Origin: Planococcus citri
Taxonomy: Eukaryota > Arthropoda > Insecta > Hemiptera > Pseudococcidae
Direction of reading: 5' to 3'
NCBI RefSeq assembly: GCF_950023065.1
Contig: NC_088681.1
Span: forward strand, 35,188,836 to 35,252,835
Length of the DNA stretch: 64,000 bases
Shown here: piece after piece, positions 1 to 12,084 of the stretch
How positions within the stretch are numbered: the stretch's first letter is position 1
Layout of the letters: every line of letters begins with the position of its first letter
Position numbers and translations under genes: made by a program
Notes under the pieces: model-generated
Database searches by the model: none
The model's input: the letters and a program-made list of their open reading frames with translations, nothing else
Told to the model about the DNA's origin: nothing

Positions 1-804
1 AGTAGGTATGAATTTTTGAAAAGACAAAATTAGAAGGCAAATCTATTACCTACTCGTAAAGCTGTGGTATTTGCCCCACTTCAGCGACCAAGTTTCAACT
101 TCATAGGTCAATTATGAATTGCAGTAGGTAAGACTGGTTAACAGGTCAAAAAACACAAAGAGTGACCTACAATAAATTGACCATTTGTTTGATATCTGTC
201 CTCTTTAGATGACAAATTTCGACCCCCAAAAAAATCGAGAAGAAATTCCATTTTTAAAAGTGGATAACAAATAATACTTCATATCAATAATTCACAATAA
301 TTTAATCAAATTCAAAAATGTAAACATAATTCATCGTAAGTGCATACCTACATGTCCAAGTATGCACCTATGTCGGAGTACCTCTACCTACTTTTGACCA
401 TGTTAACCTTATATGTATGTACAATAATATTGTGCTCTAGCTTTTGTCAACATTTTGATATCATGTCGGTGCTTTACGAACTTCTAGGTTGAATTACTTT
501 TACAATAAAATGAGTGCTTCATTGAAGAGATTGGAGTAAATACGAGAGTCAGCTCTATTTTACACAAAAAAAAAAAAGAAGAGAAATACAGCTGACTCTC
601 GTCTCGTTTTTACCTCAAACCCTTCAATTGAAAAATACATATGATTAAAAATAATAAGTAAGTATAGGTAACTATATACAAATTATAATGAGTATAGGTA
701 CCTAAGTAAAATTTAAGAATATGTGCCGCGAAAGTGCAGACAAATAACGCTATAATCTTAGTTATGATCAAGTATAGGTAAAGAACCAACAAAAATGCTT
801 CAAC

Positions 805-3405
805 TCATTTCGATCTATCCAAAAAACTATGAATAATTGAGGCGTTCGAATACAACGAATTTAGGAATTGAGAGTAAAGTGTCATATCGATTGGTATTGT
901 TCTGAGAATCCGTAAAAGAAGAGAATACTGTGCTTGAGTGATGATGATTTGGACAGTTTTACGAACCTTCTTTGAAAAAATGTACCAAGGGGTGAAGTAA
1001 AACTCATTAGAAATTCGATCAGGCTGAAAAGAGATAAAGAATTTTTTAAAAACTGAACATAAAATTATAATATGCTTATGGAAATACATTTAAATGAACT
1101 AGAATATCTTAGTAGGTACAATATAGATATGTATAGGAATTGACGTTACCAATTTCGATGTTTGTGCACCAATGCCACAGAGTTTATAAAATAGGTACGC
1201 ATTTAGAGTAAAAAGTAAGCTGGCATTTATTGTTTTAGCGGAAAGCTCAGCAGGGTTGTGTATGACCTATGTGGAGAAAAATAATAATGAAAAAACAAAT
1301 AGCCTATAAATATATATCTAGTTTTGTATTTGATTTGGTAAGAGTTCGCAATCTCATATCCTTTTCTAACGAGTTGACAGAATTCTTACCCATAAGACTC
1401 GGCCAGCCAGTGGTATCATGATCCCATACAATCCTATGTAAGTTGAAGTACATATTTTTTCAAACATTGGTCGTAATTTTAGCTGCGACCTTTTTCAACA
1501 CAGAAATAAGAACAAAATATTAGGTAATTTTTTCGCAACTCAAAAGTTCATCTGTACCTACCTATATCAAATGCGTGCGAGTAACATAGGTAATTCAGTT
1601 GGAATAGGTAGCCATTAGAAATATAAGTGCATATCTTTTCATTCAAAAACTCATAAGAGAGGAAGATACAGTCTGTGTATCTATTTTAACTAGTAACAAC
1701 ATTTTTGGACTGACACAAAATCGAAAAGTCATTTTAAAACGACTCACTAGATAGGCCAACTTTTGGCAATAAATTTCACTTTTTTTTCGATTTTTGGTGA
1801 ATCTTGAAAATTCAAATTTGATCCATTCTCCATGAACAAGGGTATCTAATCTGTTCAAGTCCAAAATTTAATCTAAGTGTATCAGCATTCTTGACCTCCA
1901 AAATTGATTGGTACTTACTTTTTTTTTTACTGATTTTGAGCTATTCTATAGTAGGCACCCTCAACGGGTTTTTGAATTTTCCAGGTCTCAAAAAAACTAT
2001 CTACTTATCTGCCTACTGCCTATAGTAAATAAAAAAGAGATTGTAACTCGCATGGAAGAATTTTGAAAAATGTTTAGTATTTATTTAAATGAATTATTTT
2101 AAAAGAGTCACAAAATATGGTATTTCAATTTTATAAAATATGTTGAATAGGTACCTATTATTTTGAATTTTTTATGAAATCGAAAAATCATCTGAAGGCT
2201 TCAAACCGGTTTGAAATCTCAGTGTATAAACCAAAATTTCAGATTTCTACTTCAGTTTGATCAAATTTTGATTTTGATATGGGAAAATAAACCACAATTA
2301 AATGATCAAAAATTCACAAAAAAAAACAACGAAAAATGAATGATCTTCTGACTTTTTTGTGTCCATTGTCATTTTTTTGCCGATTGGGAACTGTGATACA
2401 TTCTCTTGTTAGTAAACCTACGTATGGGTACATAATGATAATGAAAATTCATCTACTCTTGCTACATTACCGCATTAAATCGCACATTATTTTCTTTGAG
2501 CAATATATCATCTCTTTTTCGAAGTTTTCTTCTATAGCTTTTCTCTGCTGAAAAAATGCCTCAGATGAACGATATTCTTCATCTGATTCATTTTGCTGAA
2601 TGAGCAACTCTTCGTTGTGATTAGATTCCATTTGTTGCAGCGCTGATGATGAAATCATGCGGATTTGATTCAAATATGCACCAAACGTACGCTTCAGTAT
2701 GGCGACAAAAAGATCCAATAGTTGAAATGAGCAACCCAACTGAATACTAACTGAAAGGGTAGTCAGAAATTGAACGAATAAAATGATCACCAGTACTGGT
2801 GTGGGATACTTTTGAATATCATTTATGAAAGGATAATGAGACGTTAATATTTCAATGAGCATTTTAAAATCTGGTAGAAAGTATTTACTCAACATTGCAG
2901 CGATATAAATTAAACTCGGAAACCCCCATACGAGCATTTCGAACTTGTTCATTTTATAACGATATTTTGCTGTTTGCTCATTAAATGGCATATCGTCGAT
3001 GTGTTTTTCCATCTCATCAGTATACTGTTCGATCAAATCCATATTTAGATAGAATACCGCTTGACAAGAGCATAGTGTTAGTGCAGTGAGTACCGGTTTA
3101 GAAAATTTTGTCAATGTTTTACCATTAATTTCTTCGTACCAAAACAGACAAACTGTGTTCAAAACGATCATAATAGTGAATGATGAAATATTCCATACAA
3201 TCCATACCTTCTTGAACGTTGGTTTGATTCTTTTTGTTTTTAAAATTCCGCCTAACAGGCAAGAACACCAAAAAAATTTATTCACTTCGGCATCTTTATA
3301 AATTTTAATGGAGTTTATGAATTTAAATTTAACAGATCTCCAGGATGTTAAAATACGGTTCGCGAAACAAACCGACGACGCGAAAAATACTCGTACTTTT
3401 TCCAT
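805..3405 (-). CDS. Odorant receptor-like protein (7tm_6), tandem copy 1
   Basis: Predicted insect odorant receptor, a seven-helix ligand-gated ion-channel subunit expected in sensory neuron membranes with the co-receptor Orco. Coding exons (minus strand): 3405-2471, 1489-1390, 1266-1150, 1023-805. Together they make 1371 nt, 456 residues, a usual length for the family, with all phases compatible and no frameshift. Hydrophobic segments: VWNISSFTIMIVLNTVCLFW (TM1), a segment ending in LTLCSCQAVFYLNM (TM2), LVWGFPSLIYIAAMLS (TM3), TPVLVIILFVQFLTTLSVSI (TM4), ICTSTYIGLYGIMIPLAG (TM5), INASLLFTLNAYLFYKLCGI (TM6) and LYSQFLNSLYSNASIIHSFL (TM7). The family pattern is clearest at the C terminus: a C-x-x-G motif after TM6, then FYFTPWYIFSKKVRKTVQII before TM7. 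The start ATG at 3405 is chosen because an in-frame stop lies just upstream and copy 2 has the matching MESVRVF. The exon 1-2 join is the least certain: an AAG acceptor at 1490 keeps frame, whereas the CAG acceptor next to it does not. The subfamily and ligand cannot be told. Confidence 0.8.
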
Positions 3406-3481
3406 GCTTGGACACAAACTGTTTGTAAGGTATTTTTACATCGTTGAAATGAATTTTCAAAATTGGTTTCTGGAACTGGCC

Positions 3482-4609
3482 GTTAGGGACAGGGAATCTG
3501 AAATTTACTCCGACCAATAAAAACGCGTCGTAGTTCCCCTTACCTCTTTAGGCATACTTTTTAAACTAGTGCAGTGCACGCTGTTCGGTTTGTTCAAGGT
3601 CACATGGTGTATAGGATGGCAGGTGTAGGTAGGCTACTTCCTCCAATTTTTATTCGTTTTTTGTTAAGCTCGATGTACGAAAGTGTATACACTTTCTGCA
3701 CCCTTGAAATCAACGTGGACCGGTATTGTAGTGCATAGTGAAAGAAGAGTTCAAACGTACCTATGTACTTTCATTCATTTTTTAAATTTCGTTTAACAAT
3801 CGCTTGTAATGAGTAATTCCACGAGCAAATTCTCTGTTTTTTGGCCTAAATTGCAAAAAAAAGTTGGAAAGTATAAGAGTAAGAGTGAGAGAACAGAGTA
3901 AGAGTAGGAGTAAATGGAATGTTCAAAAGAGTTGGAGTACTCTGAGAGCAGATTAGATTCAACGCGAGGAGCAAGAGCAGTTTTTTTTTTGGGAGTACAA
4001 AATTCAATACTCTTGCAGCCTTGATTGCACAATACTTTAATTTCAGTTTACTTATTGGTAAATAAAACGTTGGATTAATTCTCCAACATGAAGTAGTTGA
4101 ACAAATTCGTCTTCGTCACTCAAATCATCAACAGGACTTCAAGTTACCTGACTATTAGGTATAGACCTATAAAAAGGTGATCATTATCTTTATCCTACTA
4201 GTAGAATAAAACACTACTTTATTCACTCTCGCTAGTCGCTCGAGTGATTAAATGCGCGTTTTCTTCCCACGTTTGGATAAAATATGTTATTCAACTAGTG
4301 AAATAAAGTGATTTTCGACGATTTTTAATTACTTCCCTCGCTCTGCTCGGGAAATAAACCTCAAAAATCGTCAAAAATCACTTTATTTTACTAGTAGGAT
4401 AAAATACCATTATCCGTGGATTATTCTCATGAAAAAGTAAAAATATTGCACCTTAATATTTAAAAGGACAGTTTTTGAAAATATCTTATGTAGAATTGTA
4501 AAAAATGCAACGATTATTGATAAACAGTAGTTGTAGGGGAGGTAAGGCGAATTAAAAACGCGTTTTCATTGGTCGAAGTAAATGTCAGAATCCTTTTCCC
4601 TATAACGAC
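3482..4609. mobile_element. Inverted-repeat block upstream of receptor copy 1
   Basis: The stretch 3482-3546 returns in inverted orientation at 4534-4609, sharing blocks such as TTTACTCCGACCAAT against TTTACTTCGACCAAT and ACGCGT. The arms are about 65-75 bp and surround about 1 kb. Inside lie an imperfect internal repeat of CTTTATCCTACTAGTAGAAT and a long hairpin (4294-4397). The block starts where copy 2 homology ends, so it may be a non-autonomous transposon inserted just 5' of the receptor gene. No target-site duplication was identified and no coding capacity is visible. Confidence 0.5.
4294..4397. repeat. Long hairpin palindrome
   Basis: The left arm CTAGTGAAATAAAGTGATTT continues through CGACGATTTTT, and the right arm is its near-perfect reverse complement ending in TAAAATAAAGTGATTTTTG read on the minus strand. 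The turn lies at about 4340-4352 (CGCTCTGCTCG). A third partial copy of the outer arm lies at 4188-4212. Confidence 0.75.
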
Positions 4610-6514
4610 TAGTAATCCAGGGGCACGCTTGTTACCCCACTCCACTTTCTTTCAAGACAAACGAAAACGAACGAAGGACGAATTCGAACAAGAACGTTAG
4701 TTTAAAAATGTTTCATCAAATTCATTATTTTGGTCAAAATTAGGATTAAATGACAAATAAATAAGTAGGTACTTAGTAGCATTTTATTCGATAGCAAACC
4801 GAGTGTCCGAAATCAGAAAGATTTTTTTCCAGCAATAGTGAATGGTGAAAGGAGCGGAATATTTTTTTCCCCCCATCGAAAGTCACTTTATGATAATTTA
4901 GGACCATTTTCTTTGTTATTGAAATGTTTAGCAGGGTTCTGTACATAACTTTTGCACGGGACTTTAATGTGTGGCATTCAGAAGAATCCCGGAATGGTCA
5001 AACGAATGTCACTAATCTTTGCATAGAGTGCAAAAATAACAATTTTTGAATTTTCTCAACAATTTTAAAAAAAGTGAGAAGTTTCTGGTAACATTAATTA
5101 CATGTGCATAAGGGTGGATCACAAAAAAAAAAAAAAAACATGTCGGAGGATTTTGACCATATTCAGTAGACACCTTCATTTTGAGATGAAAGTTGCTCAG
5201 AAAATTTTTTAGCTTGGAAGATACCTCTGAAAGAAAGATAATATGGTCTCAAAGAGGGAGCATTTGAAAAAAAATCGAGGTTTTTTCATTCTGACCTAAA
5301 CCCAACCTGTTTTAGAAAAAATAGTACAGTGCCAAAAAATTGTATTTCAGGTTGTGCGTCGACCTAGACAATTACCATGAAAACCCAAGATCTTTTTTAG
5401 CGCTCCACTGAAAGAAAGAAAATTTGCAAATCGCTTATTTTCGGGTACTTAGGTAAATTCAGGTTTTGAAAAATTTGTGTTCTTATATACTCGTGTTTCG
5501 CATTAATCATATCAAAACATCAATCATCAAAAGTCAAAGATATCATTTCTAAAAGTGGGAAATGCAAAATGTAAATTTAAATTTCGTAATTTGGAGGCCA
5601 TGCGGGTTCTAAAAAATCAATTATATTTTTTGTAATTTTGAGGTTATGCAATTTACTGCAAAAATTAATTTAAAATTTCGTAATTTGGCCTTTCAAGCTC
5701 CAAAAAATTATTGACAAGACAAAATTAGAAGGCTAATCTATCACCCGTAGTCGCAAAGCTGTGGTACTTGCCGCACTTCAGCAACCAAGTTTCAACTTCA
5801 TAAGTCAATTATGAATTGCAGTAAGGCTGGTTAACAAGTCAAAAAACACGAAGAGTCGAAGAGTGACCCACGAATTGGCCATTTTTTTGATACCTGGTCC
5901 CCTTTAGTTGCCAAATTACGATCCCCGAAAAACTTGAGAAGGAATTCCATATTTTAAAAGTGGATAGTACATATATGTACATATAATACTTCATATCAAT
6001 TCACAATAATTTAATCAGATTCATAAATTTAAATGTAGTTGATCGTACCTGAATTTCCAAGTAGGTACCTACCTATGTCGGAGTACCTCTACCGAATTTT
6101 GACCATGTTAACCTTATGCAATAATATTGTGTTCTAGCTCTTAACAACATTTTGATATCATGTGGGTGCTTTGAACTTCTCGGTTCAATTACAATTAATT
6201 GAGTATAGGTACTTCATTGAAGAGCTTGGAGCAAAAACGAGAGTCAGCTGTATTTTCTACAAAAAATGAAAAATACAGCCGACTCTAGTTTTTACCTCAA
6301 ACCCTTCAATTGGAAAATATAACTAAAAATACTAAGTAAGTATAGGTAACCATAAACTAATAATAATGAGTAGGTAGGTAACTAATATACTAATAATAAT
6401 GAGTAGGTACCTAAGAAAAATTTAAGAATATGTGCTTCGAAAGTGCTGACAAATAGTGCTATAATCTTAGTTATGATCAAGTAATAGGTAAAAAACCAAC
6501 AAAAATGCTTCAAC

Positions 6515-9500
6515 TCATTTCGATCTATCCAAAAAACTATGAATAATTGAGGCGTTCGAATACAACGAATTTAGGAATTGAGAGTAAAGTGTCATATCGA
6601 TAGGTATTGTTTTGAGAATCCGTAAAAGATGAGGGTACTGTGCTTGAGTGATGATGATTTGGACAGTTTTACGAACCTTCTTTGAAAAAATGTACCAAGG
6701 GGTGAAGTAAAATTCATCAGAAATTCGATCAGTCTGAAAAGATATTAAAATTTTTTTTTTAACCGAACATAAAATTATTATAATGTTTATGGAAATACAT
6801 TTAAATGAGCTAAAATACTAATTATCTTGGTAGGTACAATATAGATACGTATAGGAATTGAGGTTACCATATCCGATGTTCGGGCACCGATGCAACAGAG
6901 TTTATAAAAGAGGTACGCATTGAGAGTAAAAAATAAACTGGCATTTATTGTTTTAGCAGAAAGCTCAGAAGGGTTTTGTATGACCTACGTGGAAAAAAAT
7001 AATTATGAAAAAACGAATATGGTTTTGATTTGGTGAGAGTTCAATCATCTCCTCTCCTAAATAGTTGACAAATTTAATACGGTTGTTATATTTACCCATA
7101 ACAATCGGCCAGCCAATGGTATCATGATTCCATATAATCCGATGTAAGTTGCAGTACATATTTTTTCAAACATTGGTCGTAATTTTAGCTGCGCCCTTTT
7201 TAAATACAGTAATAAGAACAAAATATTAACTTTTTCGCAACTCAGGTAGTCAACAGAAATATATAGGCCTAAGTGATTATTTTTTCATTCAAAAAGTCAC
7301 AAGAGAAGTAGATACCTACACTCTACAGTGTGTGGCCGTGTCGGTACCTACCTATTTTAACATCTAGTAACAGCATTTTTGGACCGAAGATAAATCTAAA
7401 AATCGTTTTAAAACGTCCCACTAACAAGGGAACTACCTGAACCGGCAGAAACAAAAATGAACGAATCAAAGCTAGATCGAAAGGGGACCATCTCAGGACC
7501 CCAAATCCAAAATTTCAAGTGCTGAAGTTGATTTCTCGATTTTTGGTGAATTTTTGAAAATTGAAAAATCCAAAAAAATATCAATTAATACCAAAAATAG
7601 AAAATATTGATGAAAATTGAAATTTTCTCGGGAAGTGGTTCAGATGGCATCCCGAACTCATTTACAACTATCGAAATTCGTAAAACCTCAATTCCAGTCA
7701 TTCTGGAGCCTCCAGCGATTTTTTATCATTTCTCCAGAAACTTGAAATTGCTGTGGAACGGCTAAAAATCAACTTCAGCACAAATAACTTTAACTGGAGC
7801 CTATGTGGGTTGCCTTTAACCAATTTTTGCGGTTGTCGCGAAAATCGGCGTCTGCCGGTTAAAATGTGTATTTTTGCCCACTGGAAAAAATGCCAAAATT
7901 TGAAAATGTTAAATATTCCATCTTTTGCGATGCTACCTATCCGAAATCGAGCTCCAACCTATTTTCGACGTTCCGAATCGGTAAAACGCCGATTTCGACC
8001 ATTCTGGCGCCTCCAGCGATTTTTTATCATTTCTCCAGAAACTTGAAATTGCTCTGGAACGCCCAAAAATCAACTTCAGCACAAATAACTTTAACTGGAG
8101 CCTATGTGGGTTGCCTTTAACCAATTTTTGTGGTTGTCGCAAAAATCGGCGTCTGCCGGTTCAGATGTGTATTTTTGCCCACTGGAAAAAATGCCAAAAT
8201 TTGAAAATGTTAAATATTCCATCTATGCTACCTATCCGAAATCGAGCTCCAACCTATTTTCGACGTTCCGAATTGGTAAAACCCCCATTTCGGCCATTCT
8301 GGAGCCTCCAACGATTTTTTATCATTTCTCCAGAAACTTGAAATTGCTCTGGAACGCCTAAAAATCAACTTCAGCACAAATCACATTATTTGAGGCCTAT
8401 GTGGATTGCCTTTAACCAATTTTTGCGGTTGTCACGAAAATAGGCGTCTGCCGGTTCAGATGTGTATTTTGCCCATTGACTTGTACATGTGCTGTACCAA
8501 GTAGGCACATATGTACTTTCTTTGAAAAAAACCACATGTTGGAGTTCGAATCAGGATAGGTAGCATCACAAAAGATGGAATATTGACATTTTCAAATTTT
8601 GCAGTTTATTCATTGGATCATTGCACAAGTCAATGGGTAAAAATACACATCTGAACCGGCAGAATGGTCGAAATGGAAGGTTTTACATATTCGGAACGTC
8701 AAAAGTAGGTCGTAGCTCGATTTCGGATAGGTAGCATCGCAAAAGATGGAATATTTAACTTTTTCAAATTTTAGCATTATTTCCAGTGGTCAAAAATACA
8801 CATTTGAACCGGCAGACGCCGATTTTCGCGACAACCGCAAAAATTGGTTAAAGACAACCCACATAGGCCCCAAATAATGTGATTTGTGCTGAAGTTGATT
8901 TTTAGCCATTCTGCAGCAATTTCAATTTTCTGGAGAAATGATAAAAAATCGTTGGAGGCGCCAGAATGGCCGAAATGGGGGTTTTACCAATTTGGAACGT
9001 CGAAAATAGGTTGGAGCTCGATTTCGGATAGGTAGCATCGCAAAAGATGGAATATTTAACATTTTCAAATTTTGGCATTTTTTCCAGTGGGCAAAAATAC
9101 ACATCTGAACCGGCAGACGCCGATTTTTGCGACAACCACAAAAATTGGTTAAAGGCAACCCACATAGGCTCCAGTTAAAGTTATTTGTGCTGAAGTTGAT
9201 TTTTAGCCGTTCCACAGCAATTTCAAGTTTCTGGAGAAATGATAAAAAATCGCTGGAGGCTCCAGAATGACTGGAATTGAGGTTTTACGAATTTCGATAG
9301 TTGTAAATGAGTTCGGGATGCCATCTGAACCACTTCCCGAGAAAATTTCAATTTTCATCAATATTTTCTATTTTTGGTATTAATTGATAATTTTTTGGAT
9401 TTTTCAATTTTCAAAAATTCACCAAAAATCGAGAAATCAACTTCAGCACTTGAAATTTTGGATTTGGGGTCCTGAGATGGTCCCCTTTCGATCTAGCTTT

Positions 9501-11044
9501 GATTCGTTCATTTTTGTTTCTGCCGGTTCAGGTAGTTCCCTTGTAAGCCAAATTTGGGCACTAAATTTCACTTTTTAAATTTAGGTACGTTGAATTTTGA
9601 AAATTCAAATTTGATTCATTCTCCATGAACTAGGTAATCTGCTGAAGTCTAAAATTTAGATGAGTACCTACTCGTAACTACTGATTTTGAGCTATCGAAA
9701 AAACTATCTATCTGCCTATAAGTAAATAAAACAGAGACTTGGACCTACCAATGTGGAAGAATTTTGAAAAAATTGTACTATCTGCCTGAATCAATTTAAA
9801 AAAATCACAAGATGCTAGGTAGGTACATTTGTGACAGTTTTTAGAGATCTGAAAAATCGAAAAATCATCTGGAGGCTCTAACCCGGTATGAATAAATCTC
9901 CGTATAAACCTAAATTTCAGATTTTCTACCTCACTTTGATCAAAATTTGATGTTTTTCTAGGAAAATAAACCACAACTGAATAATCAAAAATTCACAAAA
10001 AAAATAACGTAAAGAACAATGAATGATCCTAACTGGGAAATGGGATACTTCTCTTGTTGGTAGTACTAGATATATATACCTAATGAAAGTAATTTATGCA
10101 CATACATTTTACCTTATCAAATCCCACACCTTCTTTGAGCAATATATCATCTCTTTTTCGAAGTTTTCTTCTATAGCTTTTCTCTGCTGAAGAAATGAGC
10201 GAGGTGAACGATATCCTTCATCTGATTCATTTTGCTGAATAAGCAACTCTTCGTTGTGATTACATTCCATTTGTTGCAGCGCTGATGATGAAATCATGCG
10301 GATTTGATTCAAATATGCACCAAACGTACGCTTCAGTATGGCGACAAAAAGTTCCAACAGTTGAAACGAGCAAAAAGCCTGAATACTTATTGAAATGGTG
10401 GTTAGAAATTGAACGAATAAAATGATCACCAGTACTGGTGTGGGATAAGTTTGAAAATCATTTATGAAAGGATAATGAGACGTTAATATCTCAATGAGCA
10501 TTTTAAAATCTGGTAAGAAGTATTTACTCAACATCGCTGCGATAAAAATTAAACTCGGACTTCCCCATACCAGTATATCGAGCTTGTTCATTTTATAACG
10601 ATATTTTGCTGTTTGCTCATCAAATGGCAAACCGTCGATGTGTTTTTCCATCATATCTGTATACTGTTCTATCAAATTCATATTTAGACAGAATATCGCT
10701 TGACAAGAGCATACTGTTAGTGCAGAGAGTATCGGTTTAGAAAATTTTGTCAGTGTTTTAGCATTCATATCTTCGTACCAAAACAGACAAACTGTGTTCA
10801 AAACGATCATAATAGTGAATGATGAAATATTCCATACAATCCATACCTTCTTGAACGTTGGTTTGATTCTTTTTGTTTTGAAAACTCCGCCTAACAGGCA
10901 AGAACACCAAAAAAATTTGTTCACTTCGGCATCTTTATAAATTTTAATGGAGTTTATGAATTTAAATTTCACAGATCTCCAGTATGTTAAAACACGATTC
11001 GCGAAACTGACAGATGACGCTAAAAATACTCGTACACTTTCCAT
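6515..11044 (-). CDS. Odorant receptor-like protein (7tm_6), tandem copy 2
   Basis: Paralogue of the receptor at 805-3405, with the same four-exon structure and phases: 11044-10113, 7195-7096, 6984-6868, 6733-6515. Together they make 1368 nt, 455 residues, intact. By hand count exon 1 is about 87% identical to copy 1. TM5 differs by only two residues with several silent changes, which argues that the short exons are real and under constraint. TM6 reads INASLFFTLNAYLFYKLCCI and the last exon TDRISDEFYFTPWYIFSKKV onward. Intron 1 (7196-10112) carries a 2119 bp fold-back transposon absent from copy 1. In-frame ATGs at 11083 and 11131 would extend the N terminus by up to 29 residues. I prefer 11044 because copy 1 starts there and homology is lost just upstream. 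The role is as for copy 1; the ligand is unknown, and changes in the TM4 region and in the large loop may alter tuning. Confidence 0.8.
7425..9543. mobile_element. 2.1 kb fold-back transposon, TAA target-site duplication
   Basis: The two halves are reverse complements over about 1 kb each, meeting near 8490-8510. The end reads CAAGGGAACTACCTGAACCG on the left and its complement on the right, each flanked by TAA (7422-7424 and 9544-9546). Each arm holds two to three direct copies of a roughly 300 bp unit (units start near 7700, 8001 and 8296 in the left arm). Copy 1 of the duplication lacks the element at the matching place (about 1748), so it inserted after the duplication or was lost there. 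A 3 bp TAA duplication fits PIF/Harbinger-type elements, but no transposase is present. It lies in intron 1 of receptor copy 2. Confidence 0.85.
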
Positions 11045-11286
11045 ATTGAGACACAAACTGTTTGTGTTGGTCGGTTTTGTCATCGGTAGGTAAATTTTTG
11101 GATTTGGCGAATTTATATTTTCATAATTCATGATTGTTTGCCCAAAACTATGGTTATCATTAACTAAGCACCGTTATTACTGGATATTATTCGTTTATGT
11201 TTATTTTCGAACAAATGAAGGGTACCTATTTTGAAAGTCATTGTAGCGTATATGGTACTTAGTAGGTATCAGTTGATGGGTAGATA

Positions 11287-11497
11287 CAGGGTGCCCAGAA
11301 ATATCGAGCACCCCTAAGAAAGTTTTTCATTAAAAATATAGGTTGGCAACGTGAAATAGATGCATGTGATTGGTGGAATGTTATCTCTCCAGTCCAACAA
11401 CCAATCATGTGCTATCATTATTATCATTCACTGTGACCAACCAAAGTATTTTAGTAGAAAACTTTTTTAGGGGTGCTCGATATTTCTGGGCACTCTG
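11287..11497. mobile_element. 211 bp MITE with TA target-site duplication, copy a
   Basis: Starts CAGGGTGCCCAGAAATATCG and ends with its near complement (TATTTCTGGGCACTCTG), flanked by TA on both sides (11285-11286, 11498-11499). The terminal inverted repeats run for about 35 bp. A second copy of the same length, differing at only a few bases, lies at 31995-32205. TA duplications and CAGGGTG ends fit Tc1/mariner-derived MITEs. There is no coding capacity. Confidence 0.9.
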
Positions 11498-12084
11498 TAC
11501 ATATAGTACCTCTACTTACCTATTAAAATTCAACAGACACATAGGTAGGTATATAGTAAATAAAAAAGGTATTATATAAGTACATAAGTACTTAATTTTC
11601 TTATGACTGGACTAAGGCACTCTGGGAAGGAAGGTAAGGCTAAGTACATACCTACCTATATGTGAATTCACTCATCTTTGCATAAAGTGCAACAATAACA
11701 ATTTTATCTCAACAATTTAAAAATAAGTGAGAAGTGTCTGTGAATTTTGATTACATGAGCATTTTAGGGTGGATCACAAAAAAAATGTCGGAGGATTCTG
11801 ACCATATTCAGTGGGCACCTTCACGTTGAGTTGAAAGTAGCTCAGAAAATTTTTAAGCTCGAAAGACACCTCTGAAAGAAAAATAATAAATGGTCTCAAA
11901 GAGGCGGTGTTTAAAAAAAAATCGTGGTTTTTTTCATTCTAACCTAAACCCAACTGTTTCGAAAAAATAGTGCAGTTCCAAAAAATTGTACATCAGATTG
12001 TGCGTCAACCTAGACCATTAATCATGAAAACCCAAGATCGTATTTTGGGGTTCCATTGAAAGGTTGAAAATCCTGTGTGCCTGT

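Larger units (their letters stand above)
1..5717. repeat. Tandem segmental duplication, copy 1
   Basis: Copy 1 of a directly repeated segment. Sequence from base 23 onward aligns with sequence from 5718 onward: same order, introns and exons included, with scattered substitutions and small indels. The segment closes with short repeats (about 5560-5717) that match 12553-12735 at the end of copy 2. The left limit may lie outside the window. Homology is lost from about 3442 to about 4980, where copy 1 has an inverted-repeat block and copy 2 has other sequence. The shared intron sequence indicates a young duplication by unequal exchange rather than retroposition. Confidence 0.88.

Noticed and set aside
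6965..7159. 64-codon minus-strand ORF in receptor copy 2 (MYCNLHRII...)
   Set aside because: It overlaps the true TM5 exon in another frame. Comparison of the copies shows mainly amino-acid-changing differences in this frame but silent ones in the TM5 frame.
7753..9215. Repeated ORFs of 76-97 codons on both strands (MERLKINFSTNNFNW type)
   Set aside because: They come from the roughly 300 bp tandem units and the palindrome of the fold-back element. The unit length is not a multiple of three and frames break between units, so they are not a protein repeat.
11370..11579. 69-codon plus-strand ORF
   Set aside because: Lies mostly within the 211 bp MITE; it has no independent support.
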